A stretch of 64,000 nucleotides of DNA from Arachnopeziza araneosa (taxonomy: Eukaryota; Ascomycota; Leotiomycetes; Helotiales; Arachnopezizaceae). The position numbers and the translations under genes were made by a program. Location: assembly GCA_003988855.1 (NCBI GenBank), contig QYAI01000005.1:620001-684000 (forward strand), given 5' to 3'. Below the pieces are notes generated by a model. It did not search any database. It was not told where the DNA came from and worked only from the letters and a program-made list of their open reading frames with translations. How positions within the stretch are numbered: position 1 is the stretch's first letter; every line of letters begins with the position of its first letter. Positions 33,996-45,258 of the stretch are shown here, one piece after another.

Positions 33996-36413
33996 CTTGG
34001 ACTGAGGATTGACGGCCTCGACCGATGTATCTGGAGCTGCTGTAAGAGATATCTCCCTCTTGAGAGATGAGGTTGAAGATTGGGTGTGACAGAAAGAAGA
34101 TGATGCCAGAACCCGTGCTCTTGAGCAATCCGCGCGCAGCCGAAAAAGCAAGATGCGCCTTGTGGCTGGGGCAAATTTTACTGGCGTGGGTGATGTCTGA
34201 TAAGACTTTTTCCTGACTGCGCAAATTTTGATGACGGTTTGCTGTAAAGGATTTTATTTTCGATTGCGCAATGAAAGAGAGCGACTGGAAAAGGGCAAGA
34301 GCGAATTCGTGTACACAGCGTTACGTGTCGACGAGAATTTCGTTTTCTTGCCCAGTGGTGTCCAAGAAACTCGTGGCTGGACTGATTGGGTACCTGGCCA
34401 TGGTACAACAGGGTCTCGGAAACAGCTGGAAGGGAATCTAGTCGTGGCGCACGAATCGTTCGTCAAGGGATTGAGTGTTTCTGAAGATTCAACTCTTCAA
34501 GATATCTTGCTTTCACGTCATGTAACGTTCGACTACATCTTCAAAAAGCACCGCATCTCTAATGGAAAAGTGCTGCTCCATTTCACACCCTAAACACAAC
34601 CAAGACGATCGCCAAAGCATCAGCCACAATGATGACGTTGAAACTGGGATAGCTTCTGCCCTATGATATTTCCAGCCTCACATCTCCAAGGCAGCTCATG
34701 AGCTGACGACCACTTGCATCAGATCACCAAGAGTCCAAGCAGTCATCAGGACATTGCCCTTTCGTTTCACGGTGGTGAGAGATGGTCTTATCCCTTTCAA
34801 CCTTCACAAAGCAAATATGTGCCGTAACGTCTCTCATGGTCATGAAGCTCGTGCTCCAGTCGCTAAATTTGGATATTTCCCGTTGCCAGCTGCGAAATGA
34901 AGCACCAACCGTTCGCTGAACAGGGCTCATTGATCATCAGAGGAGAGAATTTAGTACAATAGCAACATGCTGATTTACCTAGGAATTGTTGCCAAGCCTT
35001 TATGATGGCTCAGAGAGGTGCAACGAAGCGTCAGCAGTTAAATCCCAAGGATATTCCCGCACAAGATTGGAGGACCGCTTCCTTGTGCCGAAACACACAA
35101 CTACCGGGACAGTACCGACAGTGTACTAGATACGAAATTGGAAAGATCAGCTAAGAAACTGGGAAATCGAACTGGCGTAGGCCATTTGTACAGCTGCCAA
35201 GAGGCTGTAAGTTGGTTGGAGCAAGCTTAACTGAAGCTGGGGTAAACGGCGTGTTTCATGGCCGTTGAATTGTGCGGAGGATTAGAGTAGTGTTGTCGAC
35301 GGAATGCTTGCCATGACTGAATCGGATGATTTTCAAGGTATTAGACGTTGATGGTTGTCTTCCGGTAAGTCTGGATAATAGTAGCTCACACCTACGTAAA
35401 CTTAGCGACGGTTTCGTCTGCTAGACTGGAACAGCTGGGTATTCAGCTTTGGTTGCTCATGCCAACCCTTGAGCTTCGCAGTTCGGCTGAACGGTGATGT
35501 GTGAGGCCTCTGTTCCTGGACGGAGAAACAGAAGGAGAAAGGGAGATGGGAAGTATGCATGTCGGCTGTATGTCGACGGTGGCTTGAAGCATCGGCCATT
35601 GACACCGCTCTCCGGGCAAGCCACTTCTTACTTGAGGCGCACCCCTTCGTATCACCCCTCTATCAAGAAAGTGCCAACAACGTCATCGCATGCACTGCGA
35701 GTCGAGCAATTCTGCTCTGCAATCAGCGCATCCGAGAGCATTGCGGATCCTGACTCCCGAATGGTTACAAGGCACGCCTTCAGCACCAGCTGGTTGTTGC
35801 AAAAACACCCGTCTTGGATTGAATCCCTTTAGCTTCATACATGCTGAGAGTTGCTAGAAGCATCGATCCATTTCTAGGGCCTGACTGCAGCTTGTCAGAG
35901 TGCGTGCTCGTCCTGGTCTAGCCAAAGCCAACACTCTCCCAATCCTTGCGATCAAAGCTACCAGTCATCCATAGGTCAGATCAGTCGTCTAGACTCTCAT
36001 ATCGCCCTCAGGTACCGATTTCGACTTTGGTCCAAGTATTTAGATTTTGCCGGCCGTCCAGCAGCCTCGATTTCTCTACCCACGTTGCTCCATCCACGAA
36101 CCTTCAATTCTGCCTCACCTCCCACTAGAGCTGGCCAGTATCGCCCTACCTACTCTAGATTCGATATTCGCGCAGTCTTGAGTCTCCACAGCCCACCTGC
36201 TACCTTGTAGACTGAGCTTTGGAGAGACGAACCGGAGCTTGCGGCATTTGATTGAGCTTCAGGTGAGTCTAAACTTGTGGATTCTGGCTGCCAAGGAGCA
36301 ACGAGCTCATTCTATTCCTCTAGGTATCGCTACTACCACGTTATCTTGAGAGTCAAGATAGTGCCACCACTTGATCCCTGGTCTTATGCCTCGAAAGTAG
36401 GAATTCTCACACT
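33996..36413. other. Divergent promoter region of the AEC carrier and PBS2
   Basis: About 2.4 kb between two divergent genes. A plus-strand frame at 34228-34593 (121 codons) has no recognisable features and is not annotated as a gene. The right end is probably the PBS2 5' UTR. Confidence 0.55.
36263..36323 (+). other. Probable 5' UTR intron of PBS2
   Basis: GTGAGT follows CTTCAG, and 61 bases later CCTCTAG precedes GTATCG. This lies 90 bases before the start codon and looks like a leader intron. It is inferred from splice signals only. Confidence 0.5.
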
Positions 36414-38377
36414 ATGGCGACCCCGCCAAATAATGTGCCGAGCGCGCCTGAAGACTCTATTGATTTCGCGGCGAACCCTCCATCCGTCTCGGACAATACC
36501 GATGAGGATGTTTCACCAACTGGGAGCCCTCAAAGGAGTCCAAATATATTACGTACCCCCGCTCTTCGAGCAGCGTCCGACCCTCAACCTACCTCGATAT
36601 CCCCTTCCTCGACACATATTGGCTTGGTCAACAACGCGCGAAGACCAGGTCCAGCTGTCACTGGCATGCCGAACATACGAACATCGAATCGGGGAGGTCC
36701 TTTGAATGAGAGTATAGAGGCAAAGATGAAGGCCTTGATGTTGTCGAGACAGGGTACACCACCTTCTCGTCCACACATGGGCCAGTCAGTATCTGCTGGA
36801 GTAGGCACACCTGCAATGGAGCAACCAAACTTTGGTGGTCCAGCAGGATTGAGGTTGCCACCAAACCTGCGACCTCAAGCCCATAACTTTATTTCTGCTC
36901 CCGCAGTCCCAAAGATGCCTGTTAAAGGTGGACTGAGTGCGCGGCGAGGTATGAAATTACCGGGAGGATTGCCAGGGGCAGACAATAGTACACCTCAGTT
37001 GAGCACCAATGGAGATGCAGGAATAAATGGGGGTCCTCAGTCTGCATTCAGCAAGTTTTCGAATATCGTGGATACAAAGAACGGGACTTTAAATTTCGCA
37101 GGCAAAGCTGTGATCCACGGACAAGGTATCGATTTCAAAAATGGCAGCAACTTCAGCATATCATTAGATGAAGTAGATACTTTAGAGGAACTAGGCAAGG
37201 GTAACTATGGAACTGTCTACAAGGTCCGCCATTCAAGACCTAGAATGCGTAGACCTGGTCTCGGCTTAGCTGGAAACAAATTCTCATCTCAGTCACCTAT
37301 TACCCCAGCTTCCGAAAGCGATGGTACTGAAGCGTCACCCAAAAGTGGTACTTCTGGTGTTGTGATGGCTATGAAGGAACTTCGACTAGAGCTCGATGAT
37401 GCAAAATTTGCTGCTATCATTATGGAACTCGATATCCTTCATCGCTGCCTCAGTCCCTACATCATTGATTTCTACGGAGCCTTCTTTCAAGAAGGCGCTG
37501 TATATATATGTATCGAGTTTATGGATGGCGGCTCTATTGACAAGATTTACGGAGATGGTATTCCCGAGAATGTTCTAAGAAAGATCACCTACGCCACCAC
37601 ACAAGGTCTTAAGACTTTAAAGGATGATCATAACATCATCCACCGAGATGTTAAACCCACGAATATCTTGGTCAACACTCGTGGCCAAGTCAAGATCTGT
37701 GATTTTGGCGTGAGTGGAAACTTGGTTGCCAGCATCGCCAAAACAAATATTGGCTGCCAATCTTACATGGCTCCTGAGCGTATTTCGGGCGGAGGAATGG
37801 CACAAGCCGGAGCCAATCCAGGAGGTGGAACTTACAGTGTTCAATCAGATATTTGGTCTCTCGGATTGAGCATCATTGAATGTGCTCTGGGAAGATATCC
37901 ATACCCACCAGAGACATACAACAACATCTTCTCTCAACTAAGTGTATGTATCCATCTTTAACTCTACCATAAATGTACTAATGCAAGTAGGCAATTGTGG
38001 ACGGCGACCCTCCCGATCTCCCAGAGGAAGGCTACTCTCCACTTGCTCGTGACTTCGTTCGCGGCTGCCTCAACAAAATTCCCAAACTTCGTCCAACTTA
38101 CTCAATGCTCCTGGCCCATGGCTGGCTCGCCGAACTTTCCAAGCCCACCACCATCTCTGAGGAAGACGAGGATGCTGAGGAGGCGACTAATGTCGTAACT
38201 GACGGTGTTCTAAAGAAGGAGATGGGTAATGGGAGAGGAACAGAAGATGAGGAAGTTGCCGAGTGGGTTAAGAATGCCATTGAGAGAAAAAAAATGGGCC
38301 TGATGGGCGAGAGCAAGAAACCGGCGTTGCATGCTGCTCCATTGGATAGCGTTAGCCCAGCTGCTAGCCCTGGCTAA
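36414..38377 (+). CDS. PBS2: HOG-pathway MAP kinase kinase Pbs2
   Basis: Two exons, 36414-37943 and 37991-38377, 638 aa (GTATGT donor, AGTAG acceptor, phase 0). The first ~250 residues are disordered and Ser/Pro-rich and probably serve as the docking and scaffold region. The kinase domain starts at ELGKGNYGTVYKV (about 257-269). A ~45-residue insert follows before VMAMKELRLELDD with the catalytic Lys. IIHRDVKPTNIL is the catalytic loop (about 408-419), CDFGVSGNLVASIAKTNIG the activation segment with the Ser-x-Ala-x-Thr sites (about S440 and T444), and SYMAPERI closes it. This activation segment is characteristic of Pbs2 rather than Ste7 or Mkk1. Pbs2 phosphorylates Hog1 in the osmotic and oxidative stress cascade. 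The C-terminal tail is acidic (EEDEDAEE). A 5' UTR intron is likely. Confidence 0.94.
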
Positions 38378-40202
38378 GCATGAACTACGATTGTGGTATC
38401 ATACCCAACAGTTGCTAAATCCTTTGGAAAGTTGGATGCAGGGGTTTTTTGGATTCTTGCGTTGTTAGAGAGGTTGATGATTTGATGCGAGCATGAGCAG
38501 CGGGCGGTCTTTTCCAGCTTTTTCTTTGCCTCATTTCTTTTGTTGATTAGTCGATGAAGTACATAAGATAAGGAGTCAGAGACATGGTTTTCGTTTCTCC
38601 TTTCTTGTAGATGAGGGAAATTGATGGGATAGTGGTTGATGACAACGGTTGTTGGCTGGCTGATGAGTGGGAATGAAAGAATGCACGCATATACAAATGA
38701 GTCAAGAGATAAACAAGTAATGAAGATGATGAAAAGGAAGGAGAGAACAAGTTAAGAAAGAACGGGTATACACATTCAAGTAGACAATGGCTGGATAAGA
38801 TGAGGGAATTCTATCATGCATGATAACAGAGTAAATGATGTAGACTCCAAGGTATTTACTTATGTGACGCGGGTTCATCTAAAAAATTTTAATGTAGCAC
38901 TCAGTGCTCACTGACTGTCATCTTGACTTTTCGCTATTGCTAATTACTTGGACCTGCCTCTGAACATTTCTATCTCTGATCATCCCCACCAAACCCAAAG
39001 AGCAAATAGTGAAAGCCAAACTTGACAGCAATCACAAGACAAGAACAAGCGGAAACATCTGCCGTCGAAATAATCCTTTCTGGAGAACAAGTCATCGAAA
39101 CGGTAGCGAGAATGAGAAATCAGACAGCAGCAATAAATCGCAGGATGAGAACCAAACTTGATCTGATACCAGACCTCGATCCGGACTCGAAAAACTGTAG
39201 GGTCATGTAAATCTTGCCAAGCAAGCCTGGGAATCCCACAGCCTCTCCCACATCAACAAACAGCATGATACACACACACTCACTCACACTCGTACCCCCG
39301 GCTTTTCCACCGCCTGCACCGTACATCTGCGCGATTGTAGCAGCATGGTGATGACCCCCCACCAACGCGGCCGAGTATCCCATACCTCTCAAAGATGCAA
39401 TCAGGTATCGCAGGGAGAGCGGGTCGGTTAGGGGAAGGGAGTTGTGCGTCCATGTACGTAGAGCGGTAGATCTTATCCCAAGCTGCTTTTGAAAGTGGTA
39501 GGGAGGAGGCGTTGTGGATGATACCATGGTAGGGTCTCTGGACCCCTTCAATTCAATTTGGACGAGAATTGCTTTCAACGTCATCGTCTGCATTGCTATT
39601 GAGTTCTGGGTTGCTGAATGTAGAAGAAGTTAATCGACGCTAAGAATAAAGCGGCCAGGTGAAGAAATGTAATAAAAGAGCTGACTTAGTAACGTAAGAG
39701 GGCTTGCTTGATATGGACCTAGTGATAGAGACGGGTTAGTATTCAATGCTGCATGACATCAAATTCAATACCGAGTTGGAATGTCGCATTGGGAAAAGAT
39801 TAAGCAAAGGCCTAAGATGCGTGTGTTGCATTGCATTGCATTGAGAGAACTACCATCAATTTACTGATCTTCTACCGTCCTGTTCTAGGTCACAAGTACA
39901 TTAGGGCTTGCCTCGCCTCCCGCAAGCAGTCCTCTTGTATGACCCGCAACTGGACGACAAAGCTCCTATCCATCTTTGTTCCATCTAAGAAGCGAAAACA
40001 ACACAAGAAACCATGTAACTCCATTCCACCCTGGCAAATCGCCTGGCTTATCCAAAGCTATCTTTTTCAATGAACAGTAAAGAATCGCGACACGCTTAAC
40101 GTGTCATTCAAAGGAAATCCTGGATAGGGATAAAGCGGCTGTTGGCGATCGTTATTTCAGGGCTGTATAAGGGTATGAGAATTGAGTAGTGCAAGAAAAT
40201 CA
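38378..40202. other. Convergent region between PBS2 and PAL1
   Basis: Contains the 3' UTRs of both genes. A minus-strand frame at 39120-39593 is listed separately. TGCAT repeats lie near 39826-39842. Nothing else was recognised. Confidence 0.5.
39120..39593 (-). CDS. Hypothetical protein, doubtful
   Basis: A single 157-codon frame starting MQTMTLKAILVQIELKG. It contains a Gly/His stretch (GGHHHAATIAQMYGAGGG) and a moderately hydrophobic C-terminal half, but no motif I recognise and no clear signal peptide. It stands alone between two convergent genes. Its amino-acid composition is not absurd for a real protein, but a chance frame in a 3' region is about as likely. Confidence 0.25.
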   Translation of the reverse strand: MQTMTLKAILVQIELKGSRDPTMVSSTTPPPYHFQKQLGIRSTALRTWTHNSLPLTDPLSLRYLIASLRGMGYSAALVGGHHHAATIAQMYGAGGGKAGGTSVSECVCIMLFVDVGEAVGFPGLLGKIYMTLQFFESGSRSGIRSSLVLILRFIAAV

Positions 40203-42177
40203 TCAAGAGCCTGTGAGGGGTTGATTCCTTGGTTTTCTAGGCCCTTTCAAACTTTTTACTCGAGACAGAAACCCACCACCTGTCTTTGGTGGTGGGTTCT
40301 CGTTGGTTGCTCTGCGCTCAAGGAGTCCGCCGAATGGAGCCCCTGGGCTACTTGGTGCTCGAGCCCGGCCAACCAGCTTATTTGGTTCAACGATTGTAAT
40401 GTTGCCTTCTCGCTTAACCGTGGTTATATTATCCTCACCCTTGGAGAACTCGTTGAAGAATGGATTTGACTCCACTTTTGTGCCTCCTGGGGTGCGAGCT
40501 TCGGGAGAGTATACACCTTCTGGACTTGTGATGCGTCCCGATGGGCCATATTCACGTCTTGGAGCATTGAGCCCACGAATCTTCTGAGCCAATGACTTCT
40601 TTCTTGACAAACCACCCTCAGTTGGAGAATTTTGCTCACTCTCACGTCGTTGCATCGCTGTCCTTGAAGCTGGTGCTCCCTCAAGGAAAGTGGATGTACC
40701 TAGTCCAAGCGTTTCATCTCCATGAACAGGTTCCACTCGAGTTGTGGCGCTCAGAATATTAGATTCTTGACGAGTGGTTGAAGGTCGGACAGTCCCGTTG
40801 CCATAAGGCTCATATTCTGCATATCCAACCCCACCCTTAGAGTAGTCTTTGAATGCTTCCTCATTGTTGTGTCCCAGGAACGTAGCGTGATCTGGTCTCT
40901 TGTTCAATGGTCCTCCTCCTCCTAATACATTGTTCAGAGAGTCCTTTGGGAATGCTTGCATAGGAGCACGTTTGCTTCCGTGCCGATTTCGGTGGGGATT
41001 GCATGCATCGAATGGTCCATCGTGGTGGAATACTATCACAGATCAGTATCTCGCTGGTGCATGTTGATAAAAACTTACATCCGGTGCCATATATACTAGT
41101 CACATCTAATTTATCAATGACATCTAATTTGCGGTCAGGCTTCCTCGATTTGCCATCCTTTGCATCACGCTCTCGATATCTTCGCTCGCGGCGCTTTCTC
41201 TCTTGCCGTTTCTTCTCTTCCTCTGGGTCAAGTAACCCTCCAGTACGTTCCACAGCTGATGAGTCAGAGTTACGGCGTGGTCTCCTGTCAGACGGGCGTT
41301 TGGAGCTAGACGAGGGAGGATCTGCAAAGATATCAAGTTCTCCTGTTGGTGTTGGCCTGTTCCCGGAAGGACCTCCAGCTAACCTACGAGCACGCATTGC
41401 CTCCTCTTGTGATCTTGTTGGGCGATGTCCCGATGGTGCACGAGGTGGAACATTCTCTCGTCTTTGGGTTGCTGAATAAGGAGGAGGTAAACTTCCGCCG
41501 GTATTCGAGCGTGGAGGTGGTGGTCTCATTCCATTGGATGACAATGGGGGCTTATCATTAAGGGTTAGGTTATCCTACATTGTCAGAGTTAGAGAATATT
41601 CCATTGTATGATGAATGACGTCTGGAAAAGACCGAGCAAGGTCTTTGACCTTCCGGTCAATTTCCGCAGTGAAGCTGAACAGAAACAATGTTTAAAGTCG
41701 GGATTGAATGACGTACAAATAATTCAGCAGCATTTCCCGTCAAGCCAAGCCTTTCTGTCGCAGATGAAGACATCTTATCAGGCGATCTTTGCGAACTTCT
41801 ATCCACAGCAGAACCGTCCAGGAATGGATTTCTCGAGACAGGTCGAGGTGGAATGTTGCGAGGAGACCGTTGAGAGCTGAAATTCACGGGAGAAGTAGCT
41901 CGATTGCGAAAGGGGTTGTTGGAAGAAAGATTGAGTGTGAGCCCAGGGGAAACGCGATCTAAAGAAGAACCGGATCAGTTATGGGCTAGTTCTCGGGTTC
42001 ATGCATGTGTATGATGGTGGATGGGAAGGCTTTGAAACAGGGCAATTGCCAACTTGATACGCCAACCCAACTCTGCGATAAGTGGGGAGGGATGTTGTCG
42101 TTGCAAAGCGCGCTCAAGGATATATTGCTTGGTGACATGGGAAACTGACCTGCGTCTCCTGGTTGGGCAAGCGACAT
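40203..42177 (-). CDS. PAL1: Pal1 cell morphology protein
   Basis: Four exons, 42177-42150, 41958-41717, 41574-41079 and 41032-40203, 531 aa, with all junctions in frame. The N-terminus (MSLAQPGDA, then NLSSNNPFRNRATSP) has the NPF motif expected for endocytic adaptors; a second NPF is lacking, but RNPFLDG is present. The conserved Pal1 core is EEAMRARR, GELDIFADPP, then a basic coiled stretch (EEKKRQERKRRERRYRERD), LDVIDKLDVTSIYGTG, and after the last intron FHHDGPFDACNPHRNRH. The rest is disordered and ends KGPRKPRNQPLTGS. Fission yeast Pal1 sits at growing tips and septa and works with Sla2 in cell-shape control and endocytosis. Exon 1 is only 28 nt. The acceptor at 41033 is needed to join YGTG to FHHDGPFD, a hallmark of the family. 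Confidence 0.92.
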
Positions 42178-42354
42178 TTTTAGCAATTATCCTGCTTTTT
42201 CGGATCAGAATCTGAGGCGTCAAGGGGGCGCCGATGATGTCGCTATCAAATCTCCTTGTCAGGGAGTGAGTTGAAAAGATAAGAACGGGTCGCGCAGCTT
42301 GCTTTTGCAGAGATTCAATATTTGTGTCAGGTGCGAGGTGGCGGAAGGCTTTGG

Positions 42355-43128
42355 TCATTCGTTGGTGGAGCTTTGAAGACGCGCTGGTGCAAATTCCTTA
42401 GCGACTCGCGGTGCCGGCCAGGAACCTAGGAAATCAACAGTTGGTACCTGAACGCGCATGCACGCTCCCAGTGAATGGATGGTTGAAATGATTGAATGAA
42501 GAGTAGATTGGGCTATGTGAGTATAGATACCGGCTGATTCGAGGACGTGGCTCGGGAAGGGAGACGGCTCGAGAAAACAAGTATTTCGGACGAGCTGTGT
42601 TTGAAGTTTGGGGGTTTGCAGGAAATCAGATAGGTAGTAGGTGAGGCGATGTCTGGGACTGAAGTGAAGTGGGGGGTGAGGTTGGCTGGCCGAAGGGAGA
42701 AGTTGGGGTTGCTGATCGGTAAGTGTACAGTATGGAGGGTATCCAGATTGCAGCTGGCTGGAGATGACAATGATGCTGTAAGTAGGACGTGTCTCTAGAT
42801 GGGCGATGGGGATAAGGTGAAGAGGTCCTGGTACAAGAGACGTGCTGGAGGGGAGGTTGACACTCTGGTCTAGAAGGCTGATGTATTTTTCAGCTCCTTC
42901 CACAACGAAGTGACGGGGACCCTTAGGGTTATTTCGGCCAGGGAAGGCAGTCCCAATTTTACGGGGAACCTGGTAAATCGAGGCACGTCCGTCGCTGTAT
43001 TGCATAAATTTGCATAAATTGCCGCTAATTACGGCTGATTCATCCACAGGCCCGCGATCCATTGGTCGACCGCCCAACCATTGCTCCCAGCCCCTGAGAG
43101 ACGAGAAGCCACACCCTCCCTCCGTCAA
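42355..43128 (-). CDS. Hypothetical protein upstream of PAL1, doubtful
   Basis: A 257-codon frame starting MTEGGCGFSSLRGWEQWLGG and ending about 180 bases before the PAL1 start on the same strand. The composition is rich in Pro, Ser, Leu and His without helices, signal peptide or motifs. It could be a real species-specific gene, part of a long PAL1 leader, or chance. No splice signals were needed to keep it open. Confidence 0.3.
   Translation of the reverse strand: MTEGGCGFSSLRGWEQWLGGRPMDRGPVDESAVISGNLCKFMQYSDGRASIYQVPRKIGTAFPGRNNPKGPRHFVVEGAEKYISLLDQSVNLPSSTSLVPGPLHLIPIAHLETRPTYSIIVISSQLQSGYPPYCTLTDQQPQLLPSASQPHPPLHFSPRHRLTYYLSDFLQTPKLQTQLVRNTCFLEPSPFPSHVLESAGIYTHIAQSTLHSIISTIHSLGACMRVQVPTVDFLGSWPAPRVAKEFAPARLQSSTNE
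43001..43020. repeat. Tandem 10-base duplication
   Basis: TGCATAAATT occurs twice in a row. Confidence 0.9.
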
Positions 43129-43624
43129 CAGTCTTGTGCCTAATAAGGATTAATCAAGCGCCTCAATCTTCTCAAGTGGCCATCCGGAAGGCCCCAAGAA
43201 GATCACCAGGTCGAGAGCTGGCAAACGAGAGTGCGAGCGGCAAGCCGGTGGGGAACGGCTCTCAATTACAAGCTCGTCGTCGTATTTTCTGGGCAGCTTT
43301 GCCCTCTTTCGAACGAGCGGCGGTGAGATAACAAACGTACCTAATCGAAGTGCAGGAACCTCAACCGGACATGAGTCCGGCGAGTTCACATACCTACACT
43401 AGCTCCCTGGATGCTTTCGCGGTAGCATACTTACGGCATTCCGCTGCGGCAAGACGGCGAACCGAAATCAAGGAAATTATCGATTGTGATCTGCAACAGC
43501 CCAACGGTGCCTCTGTTTGGGTGGGTTGAGCGAGTGAGAGCGGTGCCAAGACGGAATCTTCAGCCTCGTTTCGGCTTTCTCCAGCAGCCTCAAACTTTAT
43601 CGAAGCAAGACTATCGAAAACACC

Positions 43625-44102
43625 ATGGCTACTTCACAAGACACCGTCATGGCGGATAGCCAGACTCCTCCACCAGTACCTGCTGAAGAGCCCAAGTATG
43701 GAGGTTTTACTAGATTTGAGATTGAGCTAGAGGTGAGTTGGAACACTGCCTTCGAGCTGTCTTCACGCGCAACTGCCATCCATGCTGCAACCACTGACCT
43801 TCTCTTAGTTTGTCCAATCTCTCGCGTCTCCCTTCTATCTCAATCATCTTGCCTCTCAGAAATATCTCGAGAACCCCGCTTTTGTTGCATACCTCTCTTA
43901 CCTCCAATACTGGACCCACCCTCCGTACACCAAATACCTGACCTATCCAGGTCCTACGTTACGAAATCTTGAGCTGCTGCAACTGGAAAGATTCAGGACT
44001 GATATTTTGAGCCCGGATGTAGTGAGACTGCTCGCTGAGGAGGGGGTCAAGAGAGGTTTTGAGGGTCCTGGAGGTAATGGAAGCGGGAATGGAAGTGTAT
44101 GA
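43625..44102 (+). CDS. MED31: Mediator complex subunit 31 (Soh1)
   Basis: Two exons, 43625-43732 and 43809-44102, 133 aa. The intron has a GTGAGT donor and a TCTTAG acceptor, phase 0. After a short Pro-rich start, RFEIELEFVQSLASPFYL, then NHLASQKYLENPAFVAYLSY, then LQYWTHPPYTKYLTYPGP form the four-helix Med31 core, which is nearly invariant in eukaryotes. The C-terminal tail is Gly-rich (EGPGGNGSGNGSV). MED31 binds MED7 in the Mediator middle module and supports RNA polymerase II transcription. The size fits the family (about 120-130 aa). Its start faces the PAL1 start across a shared upstream region. Confidence 0.96.
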
Positions 44103-44407
44103 TGGGAAATCAATGGCGTTTGAGGAGTTTGGCATACCCGGGCATTCATGGCCATATCTGGACAAGGAAAAGGTAGAAAAGGCAAAATTAATGTCAATTG
44201 TGAACCAAAATCCAAAAGTAGCATGTTCATAAAAGCAAAGTTCTATTTTCCGTCCCATACGCCTCGCTGAATCGCAAGAAAGCTAAGCATATGTCCATTG
44301 CTAGATCCCTATGTTGCTGAAAGGATCTCCTTAGAGTCTAAGACGACTGGCCCCTTTCCTTCCTAAGCTCTTCTAGATGGCGAGAATACAGTTGCTCTCA
44401 ACCCAAC
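44103..44407. other. Convergent 3' ends of MED31 and RPC11
   Basis: About 300 bases between the two stop codons. It holds only the 3' UTRs. Confidence 0.6.
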
Positions 44408-44889
44408 TTAATTTTCTCTCCATCGATGACCACAAGTCATACACTATTTCAATATCAGCCAGCATTCTCAAACCTGTTTGATCCATGTATCCTCACTCAC
44501 CTTATAAAATCCCGTCATCGGCTCATCTGCACTCCTAATCTGGACTTGAAAGAAGGCCGCTTCATCACCATCACATCTATCTTTCGGACATTGCATCTTC
44601 GCTTTGTCGGCATTATCCCAAGCACCAGGACCACCAAAGACGTCCTCCCTCTCTTTTCTCGTGAAGACTTTCCGTTCATAGTAGCGCTTCGTGAGGACAT
44701 ATTGATAGGGGCAAGTCTGGCATTCTAGTCTGTTGGTCGGTCCTTCAGGGTGTGATTCTGAACTTGAAGATGAAGAGGCGGAGGCAGGGAGGTGAATTGT
44801 GGATACTGTGAGGGCATTTGAGCAGGATGGACAGACTGTAGTGGATTAGTTATAGCTGTATCTGTTTGGAAGAGCTTACAAAGTAACAT
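44408..44889 (-). CDS. RPC11: RNA polymerase III subunit Rpc11 (TFIIS-like)
   Basis: Three exons, 44889-44880, 44835-44501 and 44443-44408, 126 aa. The first exon is 10 nt (MLL plus one base), joined by a GTAAGC donor and a CTACAG acceptor to give MLLFCPSCSNALTV, the N-terminal zinc ribbon, whose second half is LECQTCPYQY. The C-terminal ribbon has CPKDRCDGDEAAFFQVQ, then RSADEPMTGFYKCMTCGHRW. RSADEP carries the acidic Asp-Glu pair that promotes transcript cleavage in TFIIS-like proteins. Rpc11 provides proofreading cleavage and termination-reinitiation for Pol III. The last exon codes only for CMTCGHRWREN, so all three exons are required for a working second ribbon. The length agrees with the family (about 110-125 aa). 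Confidence 0.95.
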
Positions 44890-45258
44890 CATTGACGTCT
44901 TTCAAATTCAGAATGATAATTGCGTAAGATGCCAATCACAAGTTTCCCCTCCACCAAAAATATCTCACATCGGTGAATCGAAACCCCGATGTTTCGCGCT
45001 AGACCTGCTCCGCCGCCTTTCACCAAGCGCTCTGTTCATGAGGCTGATACAATCCAACGATACTCCTTAAAGCTGTGCCTGAACGTCCCAACTTCTGTTC
45101 TTATTCTCGTCAAATAACCTTCTCTCGTTCCCTTTTCCTGAACGCAGAATATTGCGAATAATCAACGCGACTTAAACCCTTCTGCAATTCTTTTACTGTA
45201 TTCACAATACAAGAGCACGGATACATTGGGACTTCGTGGACAACAAAGGGAGGAGAAA
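44890..45258. promoter_or_regulatory. Divergent promoter, RPC11 / ankyrin protein gene
   Basis: 369 bases separate the start codons of two divergently transcribed genes, so both core promoters must lie here. I see no specific factor site that I can name. Confidence 0.5.

Larger units (their letters stand above)
42178..43624. other. Divergent region between PAL1 and MED31
   Basis: Shared promoter space of about 1.4 kb. A minus-strand frame at 42355-43128 is listed separately. A perfect tandem duplication of TGCATAAATT lies at 43001-43020. Confidence 0.5.

Noticed and set aside
34228..34593. 121-codon plus-strand frame upstream of the AEC carrier
   Set aside because: Plausible composition but no motif, no neighbours in operon-like order and no start context; too weak to annotate.
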